Of a stretch of DNA of 64,000 nt, positions 23,932 to 31,532 are shown in pieces. Position 1 is the stretch's first letter; every line of letters begins with the position of its first letter. The stretch spans positions 62,001 through 126,000 of IMG/VR virus record IMGVR_UViG_3300042090_001530. One strand, given 5' to 3'. The position numbers and the translations under genes were made by a program. The stretch is from a virus. The notes under the pieces were generated by a model that was not told where the DNA came from, did not search any database, and saw only the letters and a program-made list of their open reading frames with translations.

Positions 23932-24432
23932 ATGCCCGAAGCGAAGCATCGGACGATGCACCCCGTCATGCCCAACCTGCCGCTCAGCAGGTGGATTACG
24001 CCCGTGGTCGACGAGATGGGCGGATGGGCCGCCTTCGACGAGGCGCCCGTCGGAAATCACTTCCAGACGGCTGACGTGTCGGCCCTGTACCGGTTCTTCG
24101 GCGATGGCGAAGACCTGCTCTATGTAGGTGTCACTACGAACCCGACCAACCGGTGGCGAAGCCATGCGCACGCCGTTTGGTGGCCGCTGGCCCGGTTCGT
24201 CTCCATCGAGGCCGTGCCACCTGCACAGCGACTACTGATCGAGCACGAAGCGATCGCGAGCGAGCGGCCGCGCTTCAACCGGCTCGGCTTGACGCGCCAT
24301 GCCTCAACTGTCATCGCGCTGGCCGAAGGCCCGCAGCACGTCATCGCGCAGTTCCGGCGCCGACTAGTGCCCGAGGATTTCGCGGCCCTCGTTGCCGCTT
24401 TCCACTCCATCGATCTGAAGGACCCCACATGA
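23932..24432 (+). CDS. GIY-YIG nuclease-like protein
   Basis: 166 residues from ATG 23932. The core ALYRFFG..EDLLYVGVTTNPTNRWRSHAHAVWW has the two strand motifs (YRF / LYVG) and the following Arg of the GIY-YIG fold. RLLIEHEAIASERPRFN supplies the helix with the catalytic Glu. Small GIY-YIG proteins cut or nick DNA in repair, mobility or defence. It is divergent from a Phd-like antitoxin and similar to the leftward protein at 41751-42101. Confidence 0.75.
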   Translation: MPEAKHRTMHPVMPNLPLSRWITPVVDEMGGWAAFDEAPVGNHFQTADVSALYRFFGDGEDLLYVGVTTNPTNRWRSHAHAVWWPLARFVSIEAVPPAQRLLIEHEAIASERPRFNRLGLTRHASTVIALAEGPQHVIAQFRRRLVPEDFAALVAAFHSIDLKDPT

Positions 24433-25019
24433 CCAACACGACCCCGCAGTACGTCCCCGACCCTGCGCTTGTCCGCGAGTGCGCCACCCGCATCATCGAG
24501 GGCCAGATCGAGGAGCTCCGCGACCTCGGCCAGATGGACATCGGCGAGATGTGCGCGGAAGAGATCGTCGCGATTCAGGAACCGCTCGGCGGATGGGACG
24601 CCCCCGGCGCCGACGAGGCGGCGGACGCCCTGATCAACGCGGTCCGCGCAGACATCAAGGCCGCCGTCATCACCCACGCGTGGCCCGGCTCGACCCCAGC
24701 CGCGACCGTGGAGGCGCCGATCGTCCGTCTGTTCACCGTCGCGGAACTCGAGGACTACTGCCTGCCGTGCGAGAACGTGATCTATGACGAGGAAATCGGC
24801 GAGCGCCGCAAGACCATCACACACCGCGCCGTGTTCCTCGCCGACGACGACTGCCACTACGCGGTTGAGTGGGACGAGCCGAAGAGCGAGGCCCAGGAGG
24901 GCATCAAGCCGTTCGACCGTCAGGGCGAGACGGTCGAGGCCGTCCGCGTCGAGGTGCGGCAGCGGGCCGTCGTCGTTGACGAATGGCTGCCCGTTGAGGC
25001 CGAGGGGGCGGACCGGTGA
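24429..25019 (+). CDS. hypothetical acidic protein
   Basis: 196 residues, ATGA-coupled to the GIY-YIG gene, with which it may share a transcript. Acidic, with a Cys pair (YCLPCENVIYDEE) and C-terminal strands (VEVRQRAVVVDEWLP). No family recognised. Confidence 0.55.
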   Translation: MTNTTPQYVPDPALVRECATRIIEGQIEELRDLGQMDIGEMCAEEIVAIQEPLGGWDAPGADEAADALINAVRADIKAAVITHAWPGSTPAATVEAPIVRLFTVAELEDYCLPCENVIYDEEIGERRKTITHRAVFLADDDCHYAVEWDEPKSEAQEGIKPFDRQGETVEAVRVEVRQRAVVVDEWLPVEAEGADR

Positions 25020-25582
25020 GCGAGACGACCCGCATCCTTCACCCGACCGTCGCCCGACAGATCATCAGCGACCTCGTCAGCGAGCACGCCCTCGAGAAGA
25101 TCACCGAGCACCTATCCGAGTACTGTCACGACGCGCTCGCCGACGAGGACATCGACATGCTCGGTCCGGCCGCGTGGGACCAGGCGCTCGGCGAGATCCG
25201 CGAAGAGATCGCCACCATGGGCCTCGACTGCACGTGGGGCGACCAGAGTACCCGCGTGGACCCGACGATCGTCGCGGTCCGCAAGTCCCTGATCGACGAG
25301 TCCTACGCCTTGTTCGATCGGCGCAAGGCCTTCTATAAGACCATTGAGACCCCGGCCGTGGGGACCACCGAGTTCGACACGTACGAGGCGATGGCCACGG
25401 CCGGCGCGTACGCGTACCTGTTGGCCGCGATCCTGCGTGTGGCAAGCAGTCAGATGGGCGAGGGCGCCGCGCGCGACTTGGCGACGCTGGTGGACGCGGT
25501 CATGGAGGACGGGACCGAGGCGATCCAGGACGCGAACGACGACCTCGACGAGCGGGCGCACGCCACGGCGGTGGACCAGTGA
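25016..25582 (+). CDS. hypothetical helical protein
   Basis: 188 residues from GTG 25016. All-helical, acidic (ALEKITEHLSEYCHDAL; TYEAMATAGAYAYLLAAILRVA). First of a run of GTGA-coupled genes to 28 kb. Not recognised. Confidence 0.55.
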   Translation: MSETTRILHPTVARQIISDLVSEHALEKITEHLSEYCHDALADEDIDMLGPAAWDQALGEIREEIATMGLDCTWGDQSTRVDPTIVAVRKSLIDESYALFDRRKAFYKTIETPAVGTTEFDTYEAMATAGAYAYLLAAILRVASSQMGEGAARDLATLVDAVMEDGTEAIQDANDDLDERAHATAVDQ

Positions 25583-25797
25583 ACACCACCCAGTCCGCGA
25601 GTTACGAGGACATCGCCGCCTACGAGGCGAAGCGTCAGGCGATCCGCGCCCACTACACACCGCTGCTGAAGTCGATGTCCACGAGCGACCCCGGATACGG
25701 GCGCCTGTGGGATGAGCGGGCCGAGAAGCTGCGGGCGCTCGCCGACGAGTACGTGCTGCCGGCCGGTGTCGAAGAGCAGCCGGCGGTGACCCGATGA
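25579..25797 (+). CDS. small hypothetical protein
   Basis: 72 residues from GTG 25579, overlapping both neighbours by 4 bp. Helical and charged. No family recognised. Confidence 0.5.
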   Translation: MNTTQSASYEDIAAYEAKRQAIRAHYTPLLKSMSTSDPGYGRLWDERAEKLRALADEYVLPAGVEEQPAVTR

Positions 25798-26111
25798 CCA
25801 CGGTCGAGCGCTACACCCCCGACGACCTCGCTTGGTACGCCGAGACCTACGGCGACACCGAGTGGATGGTCCACGTGACCGGCATGGACGACTGCCACCT
25901 GCGCGTCAATCCGGAGCTCGGCGACGACGATCCGGCGAACCCGCTGCTGACCGAGGAGTCGGCGGCGAAGCTCGCGGAGGACTTCAACGGCTTCGACGCG
26001 TACTACGCCCAGAAGTTCCCGGGCGAGGAGACGCCGGGGATCCACGCGACGGTCTTCCACCACGGCGTGCCGGTGGACGTCGCGACCGCCGAGGCGGTGT
26101 CCGGTGAGTGA
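25794..26111 (+). CDS. small acidic hypothetical protein
   Basis: 105 residues, ATGA-coupled. Starts MTTVERYTPDDLAWYAETYGD. Acidic throughout, so a DNA-mimic or protein-binding role is conceivable, but nothing identifies it. Overlaps the next gene by 8 bp. Confidence 0.5.
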   Translation: MTTVERYTPDDLAWYAETYGDTEWMVHVTGMDDCHLRVNPELGDDDPANPLLTEESAAKLAEDFNGFDAYYAQKFPGEETPGIHATVFHHGVPVDVATAEAVSGE

Positions 26112-26733
26112 GCCCCTGACCTCCGAGCGCCGCGAGGAGATCCGCGCCGCCCTCGAACCGCTGCCGCCCTACCCGTGGCGCTGGGGTTCCGCCTGGAAGC
26201 TGGAGGCCGGCGGCACGCGTCCGCGCCCGGTGCTCACGACCGGCATCACGTCCGACGCCCCCGAGTTCCTGTTCCTGGCCTTCGAGGAGTCCGGCGACGA
26301 CGAGGGCTGGTACCTGCGCTCCGCCGAGGAGATCGCCGAACTGGGCCGCACCAATCCCGTCGCCGACTGGATCGAGAACGGCGCCCAGTACGCCGAGGAG
26401 CTGCTGCTCGCGGTCGACCGGCTCACCCGCGAACTCAAGACCGCGCACGCCGTACGGATCCCCACCGACACCCTGCGACCGCTGATCGACCCCAACAGGC
26501 ACACCCGGGAGCGCGCCGCGGCCTACCTCGAGGCCAACGGGTTCAAGCCGACCGAGGCCGTCGACATCTGGGAGCGCAAGGACACCTGCGACCTGATGCT
26601 GCTGCCCGGCCCCGACATCGACTGGGCCGACTCGGTGCCCTATTTCGTGCGGAACATGGCCGACGCGCTCGGCACGGGTGAACTCGGCGTGCTCGCCGGG
26701 ATCGCGGCCAGCGGAATGGATGGTGCCCGGTGA
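26104..26733 (+). CDS. hypothetical protein (common phage type)
   Basis: 209 residues from GTG 26104. The opening (ERREEIRAALEPLPPYPWRW then a dispersed middle and YAEELLLAVDRLTRELKTA) resembles the 'short helix, P-W, strands, helix' proteins found in many copies in actinophage genomes, as also at 50134-50565. Function unknown. Confidence 0.55.
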   Translation: MSEPLTSERREEIRAALEPLPPYPWRWGSAWKLEAGGTRPRPVLTTGITSDAPEFLFLAFEESGDDEGWYLRSAEEIAELGRTNPVADWIENGAQYAEELLLAVDRLTRELKTAHAVRIPTDTLRPLIDPNRHTRERAAAYLEANGFKPTEAVDIWERKDTCDLMLLPGPDIDWADSVPYFVRNMADALGTGELGVLAGIAASGMDGAR

Positions 26734-26996
26734 GTACGACGCGCATCACGATCAGCGGCGACGGCGGCCAGATCACGGACATCGTCGCGATCGACGGCCC
26801 TGGCCCCACCTGGACGTACAGCGATGTCGACGGAGACGGCGCGGCCATGTACACCGCCGTGATTCCCGAGGTCGGCGCAGGCGTCTACCTGCGTACTGCG
26901 GCGCGCGGTTGTTCGATCGCCGCCGCTGATGTCGAGGACTTCATCGCCGCGATCCGCGCGACCGTCGCAGCCGCATCTGAGGCGGTGGCAGAGTGA
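26730..26996 (+). CDS. small beta-rich hypothetical protein
   Basis: 88 residues from GTG 26730. Predicted strands (TTRITISGDGGQITDIVAID; AAMYTAVIPEV) then one helix. Coupled at both ends. Not recognised. Confidence 0.5.
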   Translation: MSTTRITISGDGGQITDIVAIDGPGPTWTYSDVDGDGAAMYTAVIPEVGAGVYLRTAARGCSIAAADVEDFIAAIRATVAAASEAVAE

Positions 26997-27415
26997 CCAC
27001 GCTGACGCCCTGCCCGCACCTGGACGTCCTTGCCGACGTGGACGATATCCGCGCGAACTGCGAGATCTTCCATGGCGTCCCGCTCGCCGCGACCGGCGAC
27101 GACGGCGAGGAAGGACTGATGGCCCTCGGCCACCACGAGCCGCGCCGGATCCTCGCGGCGCTGCTCGCCTACTGCCGTGATCGTGGCATGGACCTGTCCG
27201 ACATCGGCGTGTCGAACCCGGCCGCACCGCAAGCCCGGCTGCTCGTCGAGCGAGCGCAGCGGTGGACGGTGTTCTACCAGCACGCCGACGCCGAAACCGC
27301 CGACGAGGACTGGCGCGAGGACGGCTGGTGCTCGTGCGAGGACTACCTGTGGTGGCCGCTCGACGTGCGCCAGGGCGCCCCGAATGCTGTCGCGACGATG
27401 TTCTGGAGGTTCTGA
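26993..27415 (+). CDS. hypothetical protein
   Basis: 140 residues from GTG 26993. Trp/Cys-rich C-terminal part (WREDGWCSCEDYLWWPLDV). No family recognised. Single-base overlap (TGATG) with the next gene. Confidence 0.5.
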   Translation: MTTLTPCPHLDVLADVDDIRANCEIFHGVPLAATGDDGEEGLMALGHHEPRRILAALLAYCRDRGMDLSDIGVSNPAAPQARLLVERAQRWTVFYQHADAETADEDWREDGWCSCEDYLWWPLDVRQGAPNAVATMFWRF

Positions 27416-27774
27416 TGATCACAGGCCTGTTGAACGCGGAGACGCCCGCCGACTGGCTGGTCTTCTCGCACGAGCACTCCGCCTGGTGGAAGCCCGCACG
27501 CCGCGGCTACACGGACCGCACCTCGCAGGCAGGCCTGTACGCGGAGGCCGAGGCGCGGGAGATCTGCGAGAACGCCGCCTGGCGCTGGCATCGCGGCGCC
27601 GGTGGCCCGAAGGCCCTGCCGCCAGAGGTGATGGTGCGCGCGGATGCCGACGACAAGTACGCCGCGATCCTCGAAGCCACGCGGATTGCGATCGAAGGCC
27701 GGAGCACGGTCGCCACGACGCCCGAAGCGCCGATCCGGCTCGAGGTCACGCTGCGGAAGGCGGAGGGCCGATGA
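27415..27774 (+). CDS. hypothetical protein
   Basis: 119 residues from ATG 27415. FSHEHSAWWKPARRGYTDRT and EAEAREICENAAWRWH form a motif set (HSAWWKP.R.GYT...AG.Y..EEA..I) found in other actinophage small proteins; function unknown. ATGA-coupled onward. Confidence 0.5.
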   Translation: MITGLLNAETPADWLVFSHEHSAWWKPARRGYTDRTSQAGLYAEAEAREICENAAWRWHRGAGGPKALPPEVMVRADADDKYAAILEATRIAIEGRSTVATTPEAPIRLEVTLRKAEGR

Positions 27775-28043
27775 GCAACACCACCACCCGCGAAGGCGTC
27801 TGCGCCAAATGCAGCCAACACCGTCCCCTGTTCAAAATCGCTTTCGATCCGTCCCCGCGCAACGAGGAAGGCGCCGCGCTGGTGTGCGCCCGCTGCTACT
27901 CCGAAGGAGAGCAGCTGAAGGAGACGGTGCCGCAGGAGATGTGCTTCTGGCTGCCGCCGCGTCCCCACGGCTGGAGTCCGTGGATCCCGAAGCAGCTCGA
28001 CCACCACCGCGAGCGACCGACCGTCGAGGAAGGTGCCCGATGA
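27771..28043 (+). CDS. small zinc-finger protein
   Basis: 90 residues, GVCAKCSQHRPLF and VCARCYSEG provide two C-x2-C pairs for one zinc ribbon. ATGA-coupled with the following methyltransferase remnant. Confidence 0.55.
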   Translation: MSNTTTREGVCAKCSQHRPLFKIAFDPSPRNEEGAALVCARCYSEGEQLKETVPQEMCFWLPPRPHGWSPWIPKQLDHHRERPTVEEGAR

Positions 28044-28663
28044 CCCCCGATGCTTTCGCCGCGCTCGGCGCCCGCCTGCTGCTCGTCCAGCGCTTCCACT
28101 TCCCGATGCAGGCCGTGGTGGCGCTGTCGGACGAGGATGCGATCACCGTTGCTTCCGCCTGGTCGGCGGCGGTGAGCGCCGCCGACCAGGCGGCCGACTG
28201 CCTCGCTGGGGGTGCGCCCTGCCGCACGGAAGTCCACGACGGCGCCTACGCGCGCAACGCATCCGGCGACCGAGGCCACGCCGACAACCGCGACCGGCAG
28301 ATGGGGTTCCAGCAAACCGCCGGGCACACAAGCGATCTCGGGCGCTGGCCGACCAACGTGATACTCAGCCACGGCGAACAGTGTACGGACGCGTGCGCGC
28401 CGAGCTGCCCAGTCGCCGAACTGGATCGCCAGTCCGGCATGCTCGCCTCGGGCGCGAACCCGACCCGACGCGGTTCGGACAAATTCCAGGCAACCTACGG
28501 CGAGTTCGAGGGCGACCGCGAATGCACCCCGGCGCGCGGTGCCGACTCGGGTGGCGCGAGCAGGTTCTTTCCGACGTTCCGCTACGAAGCGAAGGCGTCG
28601 TCGTCCGAACGCCCCAGGCTCGCCGACGGCACACAGTGGCCCACGGTTAAGCCGATCGAGCTC

Positions 28664-28700
28664 TTGACCTCCTCCACCCGCCTGAAGGCGGGGGATTCCT
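28664..28700 (-). repeat. right-end hairpin of the TnpB element (omega-RNA region)
   Basis: Reads AGGAATC, then the hairpin CCCGCCTTCAGGCGGG, then a purine run ending GTCAA on the minus strand. In characterised TnpB systems the guide (omega) RNA spans the tnpB 3' end to this boundary. A guide RNA here is inferred. Confidence 0.65.
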
Positions 28701-29893
28701 CACTTCGCAGCGAGGGTTTCCTGCTTCAGCGCCGACTGCCCGCCGGGACGAGTCCCTTGAGGTCTTACATCGGCTCCACAGGCGTCCACCGCGAGCCCCG
28801 CGGCGGTCAGAAGGTTCCGTGCGGCGTTGACGTCGCGGTCGTGGACCGCACCGCACGCGCAGACCCATTCGCGGACGTGCAGCGGCATCTTCTCGGCAAG
28901 CGCCCCGCAGCCCGAGCACATCTTGCTCGACGGGAACCAGCGGTCGATCACGACCAGGCCCCGGCCGTGCCAGGCGCACTTGTACTCCAGCATGCGGCGC
29001 AGCTCGGACCAGGACGCATCCGAGATCGCGCGGGCGAGACTGTGGTTCTTGACCATGTTGGACACGGCCAGGTCCTCGATCACGATCGCTTGGTTCTCGC
29101 GAACGAGCCGAGTCGTCAACTGGTGCAGGTGGTCGCGGCGCCGGTCGCCGATCCGGGCGTGCACGCGCGCGACCTTCACCCTGGCCTTGTCTCGGTTCGC
29201 CGAGCCGGGCTGCTTGCGCGCCAGGTTCCGCTGGGCCTTGGCCAGCTTCTCCCGGTCGCGCTTCTCGTGCTTGGAGTTGCCGATCTTCTCGCCGTTGGAC
29301 AGCGTGGCCAGCGACGTCAGGCCTACGTCGATGCCGACCGCGCGGTTCGCCGCGGCGGGCAGCGCCTCGATCACGTCGTCGCACAGCATCGACACGAACC
29401 AGCGGCCCGCACTGTCGCGCGACACGGTCACGGTCGTCGGCTCCACGCCCGCAGGCAGCGGACGCGACCAGACGATGTCCAGCGGCTCGCGCATCTTCGC
29501 GAGCGTCAACTGCCCGTCCCGGTACCGGAACCCGGATCGGGTGTACTCGGCCGAGAGCTTCGACTTCTTCCGCGATTTGAACTTCGGGTGCCGGGCGCGT
29601 TTGGCGAAGAAGTTCGAGTACGCCGTGTCCAGGTGCCGCAGGGCCTGCTGCAGCGGGACGCACGAGACCTCGGCGAGGAACGCGGTCTCGTCGGTGCGCT
29701 TCCACTCCGTCAGGCGTCCGGAGCAGGCCGCGTAGCCCAGGCGCGTCCCGTCGAGCTTCCATGCTTCGGAGCGCTCGTGCAGGGCCTTGTTGTACACGAA
29801 CCGGACGCAGCCGAAGGTGCGGCTCAACTCCTGAGCCTGCTCTCCGGTGGGGTAGAAGCGGAACTTGAATGCCCGCTTGACCTGCTGCGACAT
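28700..29893 (-). CDS. tnpB: TnpB RNA-guided nuclease-type protein
   Basis: 397 residues. N-terminal OrfB HTH (FKFRFYPTGEQAQELSRTFG...VYNKAL), then the split RuvC core with D189 (GIDVGLTSL), E273 (VIEDLAVSNM) and D354 (HDRDVNAA), and a zinc ribbon C326-x2-C329 ... C345-x-C347. All catalytic residues are present, so it may be active as a guide-RNA-directed nuclease that keeps the element at its site. Divergent in sequence from the TnpB at 39304-40536. Confidence 0.9.
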   Translation of the reverse strand: MSQQVKRAFKFRFYPTGEQAQELSRTFGCVRFVYNKALHERSEAWKLDGTRLGYAACSGRLTEWKRTDETAFLAEVSCVPLQQALRHLDTAYSNFFAKRARHPKFKSRKKSKLSAEYTRSGFRYRDGQLTLAKMREPLDIVWSRPLPAGVEPTTVTVSRDSAGRWFVSMLCDDVIEALPAAANRAVGIDVGLTSLATLSNGEKIGNSKHEKRDREKLAKAQRNLARKQPGSANRDKARVKVARVHARIGDRRRDHLHQLTTRLVRENQAIVIEDLAVSNMVKNHSLARAISDASWSELRRMLEYKCAWHGRGLVVIDRWFPSSKMCSGCGALAEKMPLHVREWVCACGAVHDRDVNAARNLLTAAGLAVDACGADVRPQGTRPGGQSALKQETLAAK

Positions 29894-30183
29894 GCTTCAC
29901 ATTCTATCAGATCACTTATGTTCGAGGGGGGAGCGGCGTTTCCTCCCCCGCGTGAACGCGAGGGTATCCACGCCGCGAATCCGATGAGATGGCTACTGCG
30001 CCTCGTCACGCCCCCAGGCGGAACGATCTTGGATCCCTTCTGCGGAACGGGCACTACGGGCGAAGCCGCGATCTTGGAAGGGTTCCGCTGCATCCTGATC
30101 GAGAAGGATCCCGTGGCGGCCGATCTCGCCGTGACGCGCCTGTCCAAGCCGCTACAGCCGTCGCTGTTCGGGGACGTGGCCTG

Positions 30184-30585
30184 ATGAGCCTCGACTCGAA
30201 CATCGACCTCTCCGCCGCAGTCGACGCGCTCGTCATCGAAGCCGTCACCGACGACGAACGCGGACTCGCCACCACCGCCGTCCTCAAGATCGCGGCACGC
30301 GACCGGCCCGACCTCACCGAGAAGCACGACATCGAACAGCACGCGCTGCCCATGCTCGCCGCCCTCGGCCTCATTGACCCGCTCGCACCGATCCCCGGAC
30401 TGCCCGACGCCGTCACACACCTGACCGCAGGCAAGCACGTCAAACAGTCCGGCGCCACCACGCACGGCACCGAAGCCGGATACCGGTGGCACGTCCAACG
30501 GCGGTCGCGGTTGTGCTCGCCATGCCAGGCGTGGGGACGCGACAACCAGGCCGACACCGCACACGCAATCCAGAAAGAGGCCTGA
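30184..30585 (+). CDS. hypothetical protein with Cys pair
   Basis: 133 residues; its ATG overlaps the end of the methyltransferase remnant. The C-terminal THGTEAGYRWHVQRR.. RLCSPCQAWGRDNQA is a short motif (H-G-T-x-A-G-Y-x-x-H...C-x-x-C) seen in many actinobacterial and phage proteins. Function unknown. Confidence 0.55.
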   Translation: MSLDSNIDLSAAVDALVIEAVTDDERGLATTAVLKIAARDRPDLTEKHDIEQHALPMLAALGLIDPLAPIPGLPDAVTHLTAGKHVKQSGATTHGTEAGYRWHVQRRSRLCSPCQAWGRDNQADTAHAIQKEA

Positions 30586-30586
30586 C

Positions 30587-30862
30587 ATGGACAAGAAGCC
30601 CGTCGCCCACCTACAAATCGGCGGCGAACTCCCGTGGGCCGTCGTCGGCACACGCCGACAGTTCGAAGACTCCGAAGTCGAAGTCGTCCACACCTACGGC
30701 CCCGTGCCTACCGAGGAAGACGCCGAAGCGCTCAAAGAAGCGCTCACCGACATGGGGCTCGGCGACGACCAGAAGCTGCACGTCGTCCCCGCCTACGTCA
30801 TACGGCCAGTCCTCGTCACCGAACTGCCAGTCGAGATCGACCTCGACAACGGAGCCGCCTGA
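30587..30862 (+). CDS. small hypothetical protein
   Basis: 91 residues from ATG 30587. Predicted alpha/beta (PWAVVGTRRQFEDSEVEVVH; PTEEDAEALKEALTDMGL; LHVVPAYVI). Not recognised. An 88-bp gap follows with no gene. Confidence 0.5.
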   Translation: MDKKPVAHLQIGGELPWAVVGTRRQFEDSEVEVVHTYGPVPTEEDAEALKEALTDMGLGDDQKLHVVPAYVIRPVLVTELPVEIDLDNGAA

Positions 30863-30950
30863 TGCAGAGGTCTCGAGATACACGACCGGCGTCAGCGCCG
30901 GCACGAGACCCAACTTCCAGTCCAGATCCAGCTTGAACAGGACAACCGCC

Positions 30951-31532
30951 TTGGCAACTCCCACGACGACCACACGCCGCAAGCCGCAGCAGCGCGGCTG
31001 GCTCGTCCGTGTAGATCCGGACCTCTGGATCGACCGCCGCTTCGCGCGGTTCTGCGACCGCGAAGCGCGCTTCGGCTACATCAACAGCCTCTTCGTCCTG
31101 GCCGTGACCGACGGACCTATGGGCATCTACCCGCACGTCGCCCTTGAGGCTGAGTTCGACGCCAGTGCCGAGCACGTTGCGGCGCAGCTTACCGATTTCG
31201 GCCTCTGGACGCCCAGCGGCGTCGGGTACCGCGTCACGCCGCACCGCTGCTGCTACATCGTCGCCGACGGCCGCCAGCCGCTCCCGAAGTGGCTCCGCGC
31301 CGCAGTCATGGAGCGTGACGGCTACCGGTGCGTGAAGTGCAGTGCCGCGGGACCGCTCGCTATTGATCACATCTTTCCGTGGTCCAGGGGTGGCGAGGAC
31401 ACGCTCGACAACCTGCAGGTGCTCTGCAAGCCCTGCAACAGCAAGAAGAGCGCGACGGTCCCGTCGCACCTCATCCAGGTTCCGCGTAACGCCGTTACTA
31501 ACGCCGCGACTAACAAGACGGGTGGTGCGTGA
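30951..31532 (+). CDS. HNH endonuclease in the replication block
   Basis: About 193 residues; start at TTG 30951 (a TTG at 30933 is an alternative). The N-terminal ~110 (WLVRVDPDLWIDRRFARFCDREARFG...) looks like a replication-organizer-type wHTH. The C-terminal HNH is clear: LRAAVMERDGYRCVKCS, AIDHIFPWSRGG, DNLQVLCKPCNSKKSA, with both Cys pairs for zinc. HNH fusions of this type occur next to replication genes in actinophages. A 3x repeat of ACTAACGCCG lies in its 3' end. Confidence 0.8.
   Translation: MATPTTTTRRKPQQRGWLVRVDPDLWIDRRFARFCDREARFGYINSLFVLAVTDGPMGIYPHVALEAEFDASAEHVAAQLTDFGLWTPSGVGYRVTPHRCCYIVADGRQPLPKWLRAAVMERDGYRCVKCSAAGPLAIDHIFPWSRGGEDTLDNLQVLCKPCNSKKSATVPSHLIQVPRNAVTNAATNKTGGA
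31486..31513. repeat. palindrome and ACTAACGCCG repeats, possible origin element A
   Basis: GTAACGCCGTTAC (31486-31498) is a perfect palindrome around its central base. It runs into TAACGCCGCGACTAAC, so TAACGCCG recurs with an 11-bp step. A sister palindrome lies 488 bp downstream inside the next gene. Confidence 0.45.

Larger units (their letters stand above)
28664..29983 (-). mobile_element. IS200/IS605-family TnpB-only element
   Basis: Bounds come from the reconstructed methyltransferase frame (…IEL | MRW…). The right end (minus strand, 28700 to 28664) carries the family hairpin CCCGCCTTCAGGCGGG and ends GTCAA. The left end has an imperfect hairpin (CCCTCGCG/CGCGGGGG around 29945-29965). 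No target duplication is seen, as expected for Y1 transposition. TnpA is absent, so movement would need the TnpA of the second element at 38.8-40.6 kb, whose right end is nearly the same. Confidence 0.7.
28040..30184 (+). pseudogene. adenine DNA methyltransferase remnant, interrupted by a TnpB element
   Basis: Joining 28040-28663 to 29984-30184 gives a 274-residue protein. From ~60 on it matches the C-terminal half of phage N6/N4 methyltransferases: EVHDGAYARNASGDRGH, GRWPTNVILSH, CPVAELDRQSG, GGASRFF, PTVKPIEL|MRWLLRLVTPPGG, LDPFCGTGTTGEAA (motif I, SAM). The N-terminal half with the D/N-P-P-Y catalytic motif is missing and replaced by ~59 unrelated residues, pointing to an earlier deletion-fusion. 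The 1320-bp element splits it between L and M and is a multiple of 3, so the frame stays open through the element. A functional methylase is unlikely. Confidence 0.75.

Noticed and set aside
27644-30184. An 846-residue fused protein
   Set aside because: Its middle is the antisense of tnpB and its start lies inside an upstream gene; the real content is a split methyltransferase.
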